A stretch of DNA of 64,000 nucleotides from contig JAXHMM010000006.1 in NCBI GenBank assembly GCA_034521445.1, positions 248,001 to 312,000 on the forward strand, written 5' to 3'. Shown here one piece after another: positions 55,299 to 64,000 of the stretch (position 1 is its first letter; each line of letters begins with the position of its first letter). The stretch is from Balneolaceae bacterium. GTDB taxonomy: Bacteria; Bacteroidota; Rhodothermia; Balneolales; Balneolaceae. The notes beneath the pieces were generated by a model. The model was given only the letters and a program-made list of their open reading frames with translations. It was not told the DNA's origin and searched no databases. Both the position numbers and the translations under genes were made by a program.

Positions 55299-55443
55299 GA
55301 TCTCGATCCCTCCTGATTTGAATTTGCCTTGGGTATTTTTGTCAAACAGGTATTTCGATGAAATAGCCCATACAAGGTGTAAAAAGAGAGGGGAGTGTGT
55401 CAAACCTGTGTAAAACCGGGCTTTCACACCCGGGGGTGTCTCC

Positions 55444-56103
55444 TTAGAACAGCGGTATGCCCACCGTGACGGTCAGGAAGGCGCTGTGTCCGATGTCGGC
55501 GTCGTCAGCCACGTTGGCTAGGTAGTCCAGCAGCTCCACGCCCAGAAAATAGCCGCTCTCATGGAGCTGTACGTCAAGACCCAGTCCCGTCTGCACGGCC
55601 AGCTCCCAGTCGCTGCTGATGGCGGCCGACTGGCTGCCGTAGTAGGCCAGCTTGTGGGCGCCGACTCCGGCGATCAGGTAAGGCTGTACGACGATGCCGG
55701 AGAGAGGACGCACCACCAGGTCGGCGGTGATCGCAGTATAGGAAATATCGGCTTTGGTCGAACCCGTAAAGGTGGGGATGGTCGTCTTTCTGCGGTAGAT
55801 GCCCGTCAGGCGCCCGTTGAGGACCCGCTCCCGCGATTCGTACCCCAGGCTGAGTCCCCCGCTGATCGAGGTGGGTCCTCCCTGGAAGACCTCGCCCACT
55901 TGGGTGAAGATATCTCCAAAGCCGGCAACCCCGGGCACCGATACGCCGGCCCTCGGAATGAGGGTGAGAGTGACATCGTCACTGTCGCCCTGTCCCTGCA
56001 TCTGGGCTTGTGCCGGCAGGGCAGTCAGCGCCAGGACAAGGAGCAGGCTGAACGTTTGAAGGATGATGGAGCGGTACTTGCGGTCGTCAGTTGTAATCGT
56101 CAT
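55444..56103 (-). CDS. Outer-membrane beta-barrel protein (8-strand type)
   Basis: A 219-residue exported protein with signal peptide ending ALPAQAQ. The mature part of about 180 residues alternates in strands: VTLTLIPRAGVSVPGVAGFGD, GGLSLGYESRERVLNGRLTGIYRRK, ISYTAITADLVVRPLSGIVVQPYLIAGVGAHKL and AFLTVTVGIPLF with the final Phe. This is the size of OmpA- or OmpX-type 8-strand barrels. Function unknown. It is followed, after 145 bases on the same strand, by the serine protease lipoprotein, which may share its transcript. Confidence 0.78.
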   Translation of the reverse strand: MTITTDDRKYRSIILQTFSLLLVLALTALPAQAQMQGQGDSDDVTLTLIPRAGVSVPGVAGFGDIFTQVGEVFQGGPTSISGGLSLGYESRERVLNGRLTGIYRRKTTIPTFTGSTKADISYTAITADLVVRPLSGIVVQPYLIAGVGAHKLAYYGSQSAAISSDWELAVQTGLGLDVQLHESGYFLGVELLDYLANVADDADIGHSAFLTVTVGIPLF

Positions 56104-56268
56104 AGGATATTCACTCTCGTTCCCTAAGGTATTTTAAATGCTCTATTTAAGGTCTCTACAGAAAACATGGAATGCAAGTTGGAGGAATACAGCGGGGAGG
56201 CCGTGAGGGGAGATGCACGCCGGGCGGGGGCGGATCGTGTGCCGGGTAGGGGGGGCAGATGAATTAAG

Positions 56269-56342
<74 letters not shown>

Positions 56343-56434
56343 AGTGAGAATCTAAATATCCCGCTCTGCCCCGTAAAAGACAAGCCCGCCCCCTTTCTTT
56401 TCACACCCCGGCGCATGGCTGCCCCCGTCTTTGC

Positions 56435-57448
56435 CTAGGCCGGTGCCGCCTGCATGTCCCCCTCGGCGGCCTCCTGGCTGTCCAGGTTCTCCACCTCGTC
56501 GACCTGGTCCAGCTTAAGGTAATTCAGCAGCTCCTCCCGCAGGTCCTCGCTGATGCTGTCGGGATGGGTGATCTTGGCGTAGAAGATGGTGAAATAGATC
56601 ACCTTGATACAGGTGACCGTGCGCTCGAAGAGGTTGTTGAAGATTTTGCCGAAGTAGAGAGCGATTACCAGGGGGATGGGGGTTAAGGTGATGGGAGTAC
56701 CTTCAAAAGGTATCTCGTACGAAGGGAACAGGCCGGTCCCGAAATATCCCGCCAGGGCCGCGATTACGAAGAGTCCGGTGTACACCGGGACCGTCACACG
56801 CCTGATCACACTGCCCAGGAAGTCGATGCCGAAGACGCCCACCAGGCTTTCGGGCACCTGGTCTTTCAGTTTTTTCATCTTTTCGATGCCCGGCTTGATA
56901 TCGTGGCCGTCCACGGCCACCGACGGCAGAAGGTAGTGGTTGACCAGGTCCCATACCTCTCTCAGGCCCGTGATAAAGAGGTTGATCAGCCAGTTGACCA
57001 CTCCTCCCTCCTTGCTTTTCGCCCTGCGCAATACGGCCATGCCGATGTCGAGCCATGCCAGGATACGGATCTGTCCCTTGAGTCCCTTGCTCGCCCTCGT
57101 GGCGCCCGCATAGTCAGGGTCGTTGCCGGTGATGGTCTCGTTCACGGTCCAGCTCAGCCGGATCTCCTGCTTGTTGTGGTAGAAGTGCTTGTAGAGGAAG
57201 AGAAGGACGGCCAGCACGAGGGCCCACGCCTCCCCGGGAAGTTCGTACCACCATCCCATGGCCCCGTAGAAAAAGGTGGTCACCATGATGAAATGGTATA
57301 TGGCCATGCGGGTGAAGGGTACGACAATGTCGCGGTCCCTTCCGATGACGGTGAACGTGTTCTTGACCAGGTTCCCCACGGCCGAAAGCCGGTCCTGGAA
57401 AGGCAGTGAATCAAACGACTGGCTGGCTTTGTCGAAATCAAATCCCAT
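56435..57448 (-). CDS. Multi-pass membrane protein, unknown
   Basis: A 337-residue protein that I do not recognise. A soluble N-terminal part ([21 protein letters not shown]) is followed by at least four hydrophobic segments: [58 protein letters not shown] and [23 protein letters not shown] charged central loop ([20 protein letters not shown]) lies between. The C-terminus is acidic. No catalytic or transport motif is visible. Downstream of it on the minus strand is tRNA-Arg. A neighbour on the opposite strand is the dienelactone hydrolase gene. Confidence 0.65.
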   Translation of the reverse strand: MGFDFDKASQSFDSLPFQDRLSAVGNLVKNTFTVIGRDRDIVVPFTRMAIYHFIMVTTFFYGAMGWWYELPGEAWALVLAVLLFLYKHFYHNKQEIRLSWTVNETITGNDPDYAGATRASKGLKGQIRILAWLDIGMAVLRRAKSKEGGVVNWLINLFITGLREVWDLVNHYLLPSVAVDGHDIKPGIEKMKKLKDQVPESLVGVFGIDFLGSVIRRVTVPVYTGLFVIAALAGYFGTGLFPSYEIPFEGTPITLTPIPLVIALYFGKIFNNLFERTVTCIKVIYFTIFYAKITHPDSISEDLREELLNYLKLDQVDEVENLDSQEAAEGDMQAAPA

Positions 57449-57617
57449 ACATACCCCTTGGTTTTCTCACAATTACGTTGGAAGACGCATCCCTGTTGGT
57501 CCCGGGTATGGGATCTGAAAAGGCATCAAACGTTTCATCTTGTTTTTTGGTTGTTTGAACCCGGAACGATGATACCCTGGCTTGCTGTAACTGCATCTAA
57601 AAAATAGGATTGAGACC

Positions 57618-58478
57618 ATGAAGTCAATTTTTAAGAATATACTTGTTCTCGCAACCGTCCTGCTGCTGGCCGCCTGTTCGTCGGGCAGTGGCGACGAGTA
57701 CGTGGACCGCATGGAGGATGAGCACGCCGGCGACCAGCCGGTGTCCAACACCGAAGCCTTTCCCCAGGAACATCCCGTGGATACCATGAGCGTGCCCTAT
57801 GCCCTGATCAACGGGGAAGAGGTAACCGGTTACATGGCCCGCCCGGAGGTGTCCCGCAACTACCCGCAGGGCGTCATCGTCATCCATGAATGGTGGGGGC
57901 TGAATGAGAACGTCAAGATGATGACCCGCAGGCTGGCCGGACAGGGCTACACCGCACTGGCGGTGGACCTCTACCACGGCAAGGTGGCCACCTCGCCCGA
58001 CAGCGCCGGCGCCTACGCCCGTGAGGCGCGGTCCAATGAGAGCCGCAGCATCCGACACCTTGAGCAGGCCTACCAGTACCTGACCCAGCGATTTGACGTC
58101 AAAAACGTGGGTATCATCGGCTGGTGTTTCGGGGGAGGCTACTCGCTGCAGGCATCCCTCGCCATGCCGGAGCAGATCGATGCGACGGTGATCTACTACG
58201 GCAGCCTGGTCACCGATCCTTCCGAGCTGGAGACTCTTCAGATGCCCATTCTGGGCATATTCGGAGCGGAGGACAGCGGCATTCCGCCCTCCGAGGTGAA
58301 CGAATTCCGGGACGTGCTGGACTCCCTCGGCAAGGAGCACTCCATCCACATCTACGACGGGGCGGGGCACGCCTTCGCCAACCCCTCCGGCACGCGCTTT
58401 AACGAGGAGGCGGCCACCGATGCCTGGCAGAAAACCGTGTCCTTCTTCGAAGAGCACCTGAAGACCGGCAGAGAATAG
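57618..58478 (+). CDS. Dienelactone-hydrolase-family lipoprotein
   Basis: A 286-residue lipoprotein (lipobox LLLAACSS, Cys near 20) with the alpha/beta-hydrolase fold of dienelactone hydrolase. The DLH features are GVIVIHEWWGLNENVKMMTRRLAGQGYTALAVDLYHGK, the nucleophile elbow GWCFGGGYS with Cys instead of Ser, GIFGAEDSGIPP (Asp) and YDGAGHAFANP (His). The triad Cys-Asp-His is complete. Its likely substrate is an ester or lactone outside the cytoplasm. A flavin reductase gene follows after 56 bases on the same strand, and a small gene after that. Confidence 0.87.
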   Translation: MKSIFKNILVLATVLLLAACSSGSGDEYVDRMEDEHAGDQPVSNTEAFPQEHPVDTMSVPYALINGEEVTGYMARPEVSRNYPQGVIVIHEWWGLNENVKMMTRRLAGQGYTALAVDLYHGKVATSPDSAGAYAREARSNESRSIRHLEQAYQYLTQRFDVKNVGIIGWCFGGGYSLQASLAMPEQIDATVIYYGSLVTDPSELETLQMPILGIFGAEDSGIPPSEVNEFRDVLDSLGKEHSIHIYDGAGHAFANPSGTRFNEEAATDAWQKTVSFFEEHLKTGRE

Positions 58479-58534
58479 TCTGTCCGCCTGATACCCAACC
58501 GACTAAGCATCCAGACCCAGACCCAAGCGATTCC

Positions 58535-59200
58535 ATGGCATATTCCGTACGCATCACCGACATCAAGCAGCTGACCCACGACGTAAGGCAGTTACGGTTT
58601 GAAAAGCCCGACGGCTACGTCTTCGAACCCGGCCAGGCCACGGAGGTCGCCATCGACCGGGACGGCTGGAGGGAGAAGAAGCGTCCCTTCACCTTTACCT
58701 CGCTGAACGACGATTCCTACCTGGAGTTCACCATCAAGATCTACCCGGACCACCACGGGGTCACCGAGCAGATCGGCGAGCTGGAAGAAGGCGACTCTTT
58801 TCTGATCGACGACCCCTGGGGCACCATCCAATACAAGGGGCCGGGCGTCTTCCTGGCCGGCGGCGCGGGGGTTACGCCCTTCATCGCCATCCTGCGCAGC
58901 CTGCGCGAGAAGGGCGATCTGGAGGGCAACAGGCTTATCTTCTCCAACAAAACCGAAAAGGATATTATCCTGCGGGGGGAGTTTCATGAAATGCTGGGCG
59001 ACGACTTTGTCAATGTGATCACCCACGAGGAGACGCAGCGCTATCACCACGGCCTCATCGACAAGGACTTCCTGTCCGGGCAGATCGACGACGTCGAGCA
59101 GCCCTTCTACGTCTGCGGCCCCAAGCCCTTCAACGAGGCCATGATGGGCTACCTTAAGGAGCTGGGCGCCGATCCCGACGCGCTGGTCTTCGAAGAGTAG
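58535..59200 (+). CDS. FAD-binding ferredoxin-reductase-family oxidoreductase
   Basis: A 221-residue soluble flavoprotein. The FAD-binding barrel has GYVFEPGQATEVAI and KRPFTFTSLNDDSYLEFTIKIYPDHHGVT (RxFS/T-type motif for FAD). The NAD(P)-binding half has FLAGGAGVTPFIAILRSLREKG and YVCGPKPFNEAMMGYLKELG near the C-terminus. There is no ferredoxin or globin domain, so it is a bare reductase which passes electrons from NAD(P)H to an unknown acceptor. It follows the dienelactone hydrolase gene by 56 bases, and probably shares its promoter. Confidence 0.88.
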   Translation: MAYSVRITDIKQLTHDVRQLRFEKPDGYVFEPGQATEVAIDRDGWREKKRPFTFTSLNDDSYLEFTIKIYPDHHGVTEQIGELEEGDSFLIDDPWGTIQYKGPGVFLAGGAGVTPFIAILRSLREKGDLEGNRLIFSNKTEKDIILRGEFHEMLGDDFVNVITHEETQRYHHGLIDKDFLSGQIDDVEQPFYVCGPKPFNEAMMGYLKELGADPDALVFEE

Positions 59201-59293
59201 GCAGTGGACCGCACTTTGTATTTCGGTCATGGATTGATAGCTTAGCGTACTTTGTTCAAGCAGTGAATTGAAAGCAAAAACAAGCCTTTACAC

Positions 59294-59683
59294 ATGAAAT
59301 TAGTCGACCCGTCCGGAAACGAAGTGACAAGCAAGGAGAACCAGGATGCCAAGGAGCTGGAGAAGCAGCTCTCCAAAAAACTGGAGAACATGCTGGAGCC
59401 CATCATGAACAAGATCAAGCTGAGCGGCGCCCAGGTGCCCCAGCAGCAGCTCATGCAGCTCAGTTCCGCCGCCCACCAGATGCTCTTCAACCGCATGCTC
59501 TACAACCTGATGATCAAGGTGGGTGTGGAGAGTGTGGACGACCTGCTCACCGAAGACGATCTTGAGGAGCTCAAGACCGAGCTCAGCAATCAGGTGAAGA
59601 TGGTGGACAGCGACGAGATGCAGGAGCAGATGCGCAATCAGCAACCGCAGGGTCCCCAGAATCCACAGGGCGGCAACAGCTAG
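59294..59683 (+). CDS. Small helical protein, unknown
   Basis: A 129-residue soluble protein which I do not recognise. It is mostly helical with coiled-coil character (NQDAKELEKQLSKKLENMLEP), then a Gln/Met-rich segment (VPQQQLMQLSSAAHQMLFNRML) and an acidic region (VDDLLTEDDLEELKTELS), ending in a Pro/Gln tail (QQPQGPQNPQGGNS). No signal peptide, no membrane helix. It is the third gene in a rightward run after the hydrolase and reductase and is convergent with queA, 27 bases away. Confidence 0.6.
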   Translation: MKLVDPSGNEVTSKENQDAKELEKQLSKKLENMLEPIMNKIKLSGAQVPQQQLMQLSSAAHQMLFNRMLYNLMIKVGVESVDDLLTEDDLEELKTELSNQVKMVDSDEMQEQMRNQQPQGPQNPQGGNS

Positions 59684-59710
59684 ACTGCGACGAACCGCCT
59701 GCAGGCGCCT

Positions 59711-60721
59711 CTATCTTATAAGCATGGCGTCTCCGAAAGAGTAGAAGCGGTAGCGCTCCTCCATGGCGTGCCGGTAGATGCGGTGCATCTCCTCCAGGCC
59801 GGTCATGGCAGCCACCAGCATGAGCAGCGTGCTCTTGGGCAGGTGGAAGTTGGTGATCAGCGCGTCCACCGCCCGGAATTCGTAGCCCGGACGGATGAAG
59901 ATGTCGGTGGAGGAGCGGCAGGCCTCGAAACGCTCCCGCACCCCCGCCTCCGCCTCCAGCACCCGTACGGAGGTGGTGCCCACCGCGGTCAGGTGGCCGG
60001 CGCGGTTCAGTTCCCGGGCGGCCCTCTCGTTGATTTCGTACTCTTCGCCGTGCATGGTGTGCTCCTCGATGGCGTCCGCCTTTACGGGCGCGAAGGTGCC
60101 CAGTCCCACATGTAGGGTCACCTCGGTCCACGTCCATCCTCTATCCTTCAGCGAACGCAGCAGTTCCGGGGTGAAGTGCAGGCCCGCCGTGGGAGCCGCC
60201 TTGCTGGCGCCAGACTTCCGCGAGCGAGCGTAGACGGTCTGGTACTCCTCCGATAGGCTCTCGTCCTGCTCGATGTACGGCGGGAAGGGCGTACGGCGGT
60301 GGGGAGCGTAGGAGGCGTCTCCCGCCGCGGGTGTCATGCGCAGGGTACGGATGCCCTCCCCGTCCACCTCCAGCACCTCGGCCTCTTTTCCCTCCCCCAG
60401 GTCCACCGTTCTGCCCTCACGGAACTTGCGCCCGGGCCGCACCAGGGCACGCACGCGTCCTTCCTGCAGCTCTTCCAGAATGAAGATCTCCATGGAACCA
60501 CCCTCGAACAGCAGCCGGCAGGGCTCCACGCGACTGTTGTTGGCCACCAGGGTGGTGGCCGGGTGCAGGTGGTCGGCAATGTTGTAGAAGCGGTCGTCTG
60601 TGATGGAGCCGCTTTCGCGGTCGTAGACCAGCAGGCGGGCGTGGTCTCGCGGGCTGGACGGCTGCTGGGCGATGAGCTCCTCGGGAAGCTCGTAGTTGAA
60701 GTCGGACAGGTTGTACGGCAT
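59711..60721 (-). CDS. queA: S-adenosylmethionine:tRNA ribosyltransferase-isomerase
   Basis: A 336-residue cytoplasmic enzyme that transfers the ribosyl part of SAM to preQ1 in tRNA, giving epoxyqueuosine. The start MPYNLSDFNYELPEELIAQ (ATG at 60721; a TTG lies three codons earlier) and the motifs DHARLLVYDR, ASKAAPTAGLHFTPELL, WTEVTLHVGLGTFAPV and NFHLPKSTLLMLVAA are those of QueA. Length standard. dinB lies 45 bases upstream on the same strand. The later enzyme QueG/QueH and tgt are not in the window. Confidence 0.96.
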   Translation of the reverse strand: MPYNLSDFNYELPEELIAQQPSSPRDHARLLVYDRESGSITDDRFYNIADHLHPATTLVANNSRVEPCRLLFEGGSMEIFILEELQEGRVRALVRPGRKFREGRTVDLGEGKEAEVLEVDGEGIRTLRMTPAAGDASYAPHRRTPFPPYIEQDESLSEEYQTVYARSRKSGASKAAPTAGLHFTPELLRSLKDRGWTWTEVTLHVGLGTFAPVKADAIEEHTMHGEEYEINERAARELNRAGHLTAVGTTSVRVLEAEAGVRERFEACRSSTDIFIRPGYEFRAVDALITNFHLPKSTLLMLVAAMTGLEEMHRIYRHAMEERYRFYSFGDAMLIR

Positions 60722-60766
60722 AGGAAGCAAGATCGAGAAATTAACGGAAGGTGTGAAGGCGGCGCG

Positions 60767-61855
60767 TTACTCCTCCCCGAAGGGAATCTCCAGCTGCTCG
60801 AAGTGCCCGCGCTCGTTGAGGTTCAGGTTGGACAGGGTAATGCCGAGCAGGCGTACCTTGCGCCGTCCCACCTCGGTCTCCTCCAGCAGGCCAACGGCCG
60901 TTGCGGCGATGTCCTCCGCCCCGTCGATATACTGGTGAAAGGAGGTGCTGCGGGTCACCGTTTCGAAGTCGGCGTAGCGCACCTTCAGGGTAACCGTCTT
61001 GCCGGCGGCCTTCTTCTTGCGCATGCTGCCGGATACCTTGCCGGCCAGCTCGCGCAGGAAGTCACGGATCCAGTCCAGGTCGTCCACATCCTCCGAAAAG
61101 GTGCGTTCCTTGCCGATGGACTTTCGGATGCGGTGGGCCTTTACCTCCCTGGAGTCGATGCCGCGCACGATGCGGTAGTAGAAGCGCCCGGTTTTCCCGA
61201 ACTGCTCCACCAGGTCGATCTCCGACCACGCTTTCAGCTCCTTCCCGGTGCGGATGCCCAGGGAGTGCATCTTCGACTCGGTGGCTTCGCCGATGCCGTG
61301 GAAGGCTCCGATCTCCAGCTCCTCCAGGAAGGCCTCGGCCTCCTCAGGCAGGATGACCGAAAGCCCGTCGGGCTTGTCGAGATCCGAGGCGATCTTGGAC
61401 AGGAACTTGTTGTAGGACACCCCTGCGGAGGCGGACAGGGAAGTCTCTTCCCTGATTTCCCTGCGGATGCGGCGCGCGATGAGGGTGGCAGAAGGCCGCC
61501 CGATGTGGTTGCGGGTGACGTCCAGGTAGGCCTCGTCCAGCGACAGCGGCTCCACCTTGTCGGTGTAGCGGAAGAAGATCTCACGAATCTGTTCGGAGAC
61601 CTGGCGGTAGACCTCGAAGCGGGGCCTGACGAAAATGGCATGGGGACAGAGCCGGGCGGCCCGCGCCGCCGGCATAGCCGAGTGCACTCCGAATCTGCGC
61701 ACTTCGTAACTGGCGGCGGCCACCACCCCGCGCCCTTCGGGCGAGCCCCCCACGATCAGCGGCTTGCCCCGGTATTCGGGGAAGTCCCGCTGCTCCACGG
61801 AGGCGTAGAAGGCGTCCATGTCGATATGGATGATTTTGCGGTCGTCTTCAGGCAT
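60767..61855 (-). CDS. dinB: DNA polymerase IV
   Basis: A 362-residue Y-family translesion polymerase. The first catalytic block IIHIDMDAFYASVEQRD (Asp12) and the second SLDEAYLDVT, with Asp and Glu, are both complete. Finger and thumb segments SASAGVSYNKFLSKIASDLDKPDG and IGEATESKMHSLGIRTGKEL are present. The little finger domain ends near EIPF. No C-terminal clamp-binding peptide of the usual QL-type is obvious beyond LEIPFGEE. It replicates past damaged bases. It lies upstream of queA on the same strand and is divergent from a small membrane protein. Confidence 0.95.
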   Translation of the reverse strand: MPEDDRKIIHIDMDAFYASVEQRDFPEYRGKPLIVGGSPEGRGVVAAASYEVRRFGVHSAMPAARAARLCPHAIFVRPRFEVYRQVSEQIREIFFRYTDKVEPLSLDEAYLDVTRNHIGRPSATLIARRIRREIREETSLSASAGVSYNKFLSKIASDLDKPDGLSVILPEEAEAFLEELEIGAFHGIGEATESKMHSLGIRTGKELKAWSEIDLVEQFGKTGRFYYRIVRGIDSREVKAHRIRKSIGKERTFSEDVDDLDWIRDFLRELAGKVSGSMRKKKAAGKTVTLKVRYADFETVTRSTSFHQYIDGAEDIAATAVGLLEETEVGRRKVRLLGITLSNLNLNERGHFEQLEIPFGEE

Positions 61856-61971
61856 GGGTCGTCCGGGTCACGGGCAGGCCGGCCGCCGGGGCAATCCACA
61901 TTCCATGTTTCCCAGCTTCTGCCTATTTTAGGGGCGGCACGGCACCCTGAAATATAACCATTGTTACAGGT

Positions 61972-62247
61972 ATGGAAGAACTAAACGGCACCTCGATTTT
62001 CTGGCTCATCGCACTCGGCCTGCTGATAGGCGGACTGACCAAGCTTGTCCTGGGCAACAAGGGCGTGGGACTGGTACCCAACGTGGCGGGCGGCGCCGTA
62101 GGCTCTGTGGTGGTGGGCGGTATAGGGCTCGCCCTTCAGCTTCCGGGCACGCTGCTCTTCGCGCTGCTGGGAAGCATTTCCATCCTCTTCCTGGCCAACG
62201 TATTCTACCTGCAGGAGGATCACGGGCACAACGAAGCGCACCCCTGA
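61972..62247 (+). CDS. Small GlsB/YeaQ-like membrane protein
   Basis: A 91-residue protein with three hydrophobic helices: IFWLIALGLLIGGLTKLVLG, LVPNVAGGAVGSVVVGGIGLAL and TLLFALLGSISILFLANVFYL. The Gly-rich pattern and size resemble the GlsB/YeaQ/YmgE (transglycosylase-associated) family. A His-rich C-terminal tail (DHGHNEAHP) is extra and could bind metal. Function of the family is unknown, often stress-induced. A terminator lies about 75 bases after the stop. Confidence 0.65.
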   Translation: MEELNGTSIFWLIALGLLIGGLTKLVLGNKGVGLVPNVAGGAVGSVVVGGIGLALQLPGTLLFALLGSISILFLANVFYLQEDHGHNEAHP

Positions 62248-62323
62248 AGGCCCGTTTCAGGGAGCACTGGCATCTTTTGCGATTTTGTGTAACTTGGTGC
62301 CAGGGATGGTGATGAGTTGTATA

Positions 62324-62373
62324 CCAGGCGCTTTCAGCCCGGTTTTACCGGGATGAGGCGGCCTGGTTTTTTT
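62324..62373 (+). terminator. Branched terminator after the small membrane protein
   Basis: CCAGGC (62324-62329) pairs with GCCTGG (62361-62366), enclosing a second hairpin CCCGG-TTTTA-CCGGG. Seven T residues follow. Confidence 0.6.
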
Positions 62374-62469
62374 ATGCGGTGCAACAACGCCCCCTCCTGC
62401 ATCGTGCAACCGCATGAACTCCCTCCAATCAAAAGCTTCACGGTGTCCTCCGACGCATCCCACGATCGG

Positions 62470-63228
62470 ATGAGCTTCCAGGAGCTCAGGGAACTCAACG
62501 AGCAGCTGGACCGCCAGCTCAGGGAGGGGCCCGCCTCCTCCGGCCCGGCCTCCGCCACGCCGGAGAAGAGCCGGTCGCGCAGCGGACGCAGATCCTGGGG
62601 TCCCGGCCGTATCCTGGGCACCATATTGCTACTGGCCGCGGCCATCGTGCTGCCCTTCGTGGTGCTGGTCCGCGTGTCCACGTGGACCTACGCGGCATGG
62701 GAGCTTAACGGTTGGCTGGCGCTGGGTGCAGGAGTGGCCGGAACGGTGGTCCTGCTTCTGGCCTACCTGCTCTACGCCTCCCTGCGCTTTCGAAGCGGCG
62801 CGTGGCGGCACCGCTACCTGGTGCGCGGTTCCGCGGTTCTGGTGGTGGCCTACTGCGTCTATGCGCTGATCTACATCTCCAGCCTGAACACCAAGACGGA
62901 GAATGTGCGCACCTACTACCGTACTCTGCACCCCGTCATGCGCGTGGCGGTCACCACGGTCTCCCTGGCCGACGACCGGCTGCTGCTCACCGACATCGGG
63001 CGCACGCCGGAAGACTACCGGGCCATGGGGCTTACGCCCCGCCAGCAGTCCATGCACTACGTGCAGGAGAGCGGCTATGTGCATGCGGTGGACCTGCGCA
63101 CCATCGGCCGGGCGGAGTGGAAGAATTTCACTTTGAAATGGCTGTTCGAGGGACTTGGATTCGAGACCCTGCGGCATACCGGCACGGCCGACCACCTGCA
63201 CGTATATCTGCCGTTGAATGATTCGTAA
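62470..63228 (+). CDS. Membrane protein with M15-like zinc-peptidase domain
   Basis: A 252-residue protein from the ATG at 62470. The N-terminus is cytoplasmic and helical (MSFQELRELNEQLDRQLREG). Three hydrophobic segments follow: ILGTILLLAAAIVLPFVVLV, WLALGAGVAGTVVLLLAYLLYASL and GSAVLVVAYCVYALIYI. The outside C-terminal domain of about 110 residues resembles the hedgehog/D-Ala-D-Ala peptidase fold: SMHYVQESGYVHAVDLR with His196 and Asp208, then DHLHV with His242/His244. Such proteins cut peptidoglycan side chains. The family match is by motif only, so the enzyme activity is unproven. Confidence 0.55.
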   Translation: MSFQELRELNEQLDRQLREGPASSGPASATPEKSRSRSGRRSWGPGRILGTILLLAAAIVLPFVVLVRVSTWTYAAWELNGWLALGAGVAGTVVLLLAYLLYASLRFRSGAWRHRYLVRGSAVLVVAYCVYALIYISSLNTKTENVRTYYRTLHPVMRVAVTTVSLADDRLLLTDIGRTPEDYRAMGLTPRQQSMHYVQESGYVHAVDLRTIGRAEWKNFTLKWLFEGLGFETLRHTGTADHLHVYLPLNDS

Positions 63229-63324
63229 TTCTACTTTAGCTTCACCCTTCGTTTGCCTGTTCACCTTCAATCACACCACCCGGCGCCGGACCCTTTCCAG
63301 CCCGGTAAAACGGACACCTGACGT

Positions 63325-63843
63325 ATGGCGGACCAAGCAGCGTATTCCCTGTGGCTGAGACCTTTCGGCGACATCGCCTTCAGCCTGGAACAGCACATAA
63401 AGAAACTCAGCAAGAAGTACGACACCCCGCAATTCAAGCCGCACGTCACCCTGCTGGGAAGCGTAAAAAAGGGGCGGACCGAGCTGGTGCAGCTGACCGA
63501 CACGCTGGCCCGCTCCACAGCCCCCTTCGAAATACTGTTGACAACCGCGGCTTACAACAACACCTTTTACCAGTCGCTCTACGTAAAGGTGGATCCCGGC
63601 GACGAGCTGATGGCCGCCCGGCGGCGTGCCGAAAAGCTCTTCGGCCTGGAGGCGGCCGAACCCTACCACCCCCACCTGAGTCTCCTCTACGGCGACCTCG
63701 ACCGCGAGGAAAAAGAGCGCATACTCAACGTGATGGGACGTGAGTTTCACCTCCGTTTCTCCATCAGCAGCCTGCTGCTGATCCGCACCGACGGCCTGCC
63801 CCGCGACTGGGAGCACATCCATACGGCCGAATTCGGCGGCTAG
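63325..63843 (+). CDS. 2H phosphoesterase (cyclic phosphodiesterase-like)
   Basis: A 172-residue soluble protein with the two-histidine phosphoesterase fold. Both motifs are present: FKPHVTLLGS (His40, Thr42) and YHPHLSLLYG (His117, Ser119). The N-terminus AYSLWLRPFGDIAFSLEQHIKKLS resembles plant-type cyclic phosphodiesterases, which open ADP-ribose 1'',2''-cyclic phosphate or 2',3'-cyclic nucleotides. RNA ligation is another function in the superfamily. Substrate unknown. The last complete gene in the window; the 157 bases after it show no gene. Confidence 0.88.
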   Translation: MADQAAYSLWLRPFGDIAFSLEQHIKKLSKKYDTPQFKPHVTLLGSVKKGRTELVQLTDTLARSTAPFEILLTTAAYNNTFYQSLYVKVDPGDELMAARRRAEKLFGLEAAEPYHPHLSLLYGDLDREEKERILNVMGREFHLRFSISSLLLIRTDGLPRDWEHIHTAEFGG

Positions 63844-64000
63844 CCCCTCATCCCTTTCTCAGAAGTCCGCACGGGTGATGGCGCAACATCCTCGCACCGC
63901 TTTTCACGGCTACTTTATCTGTTGACACTCTCCCATAATATTGCGATTGTTTCAAAGCTCTTACACACCCCCCGCTGATGGCGGGTGCGTTGAATGCCAG

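Noticed and set aside
60299-61957. A 552-codon open frame on the plus strand opposite queA and dinB
   Set aside because: It lies fully on the antisense of two well-supported genes; the protein has no recognisable motif and is Gly/Val/His-rich as GC-rich antisense frames usually are.

Overview
The window reads as chromosomal DNA of a fairly GC-rich Gram-negative bacterium of the Bacteroidota/Rhodothermota side of the FCB group; a Balneolales-type organism is my best guess, not a proof. The reasons are the mix of families: an Asp-box (VPS10/sortilin-like) secreted propeller, a peptidase-MA/TolB-propeller/outer-membrane-barrel protein, a CHAT-TPR protein, ECF sigma operons with DUF4097 proteins, an AtuA-related small protein, many lipoproteins, and many genes without a Shine-Dalgarno. 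It is mostly housekeeping and envelope genes. I see no phage, insertion sequence or CRISPR array.

Layout. 0-8.6 kb: end of exonuclease III, a MarR regulator with a palindromic operator, a LolC/E permease, the sortilin-like protein, an MscS channel with a very charged tail, adenylate kinase, a phosphoglycerate-mutase-like metalloenzyme and D-aminoacyl-tRNA deacylase. 8.62-9.09 kb is an AT-rich gap packed with DnaA-box-like 9-mers between divergent genes. G/C strand bias changes sign across it, so it is a strong candidate for the chromosomal replication origin. 9.1-28 kb: purM, an AtuA-related protein, an Nramp-like transporter lacking the metal motif plus a large surface metalloprotein, a baeRF protein, metK, ruvB, a sigma/TPR pair, scpA, an M28 lipoprotein peptidase, a CHAT-TPR protein facing a 37-residue Pro/Asp-rich peptide gene, ftsY, a CDP-alcohol phosphatidyltransferase and an HTH protein.

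28.4-35.2 kb is the most interesting part. An NtrB/NtrC-type kinase-regulator pair is followed by two secreted YceI proteins, a divergent stand-alone receiver, a DoxX protein and an outer-membrane barrel. Three sigma-54 type promoters can be read (before yceI, before the receiver, before the barrel). Each of the two intergenic regions that holds them also carries a pair of dyad sites of the form TCGTGCA-N4-TGCAAGA, and in both pairs the two sites are exactly 33 bp apart. This looks like a complete local enhancer-dependent regulon.

35.4-64 kb: an RND efflux pump and its adaptor, an ECF sigma/HEAT anti-sigma/DUF4097 operon, a slipin-NfeD pair, a PLP decarboxylase, rhodanese, HtpX, a PAS histidine kinase with an N-terminal DNA-binding-like helix-turn-helix, an MscS-DUF432 pair, a second YceI/DoxX pair, a serine protease lipoprotein, tRNA-Arg(CCG), a dienelactone hydrolase, a flavin reductase, queA, dinB, an M15-like membrane protein and a 2H phosphoesterase. 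Two decayed genes are visible: a c-type cytochrome tail (48.4 kb) and an amidohydrolase reduced to its signal peptide and last residues (53.6 kb).
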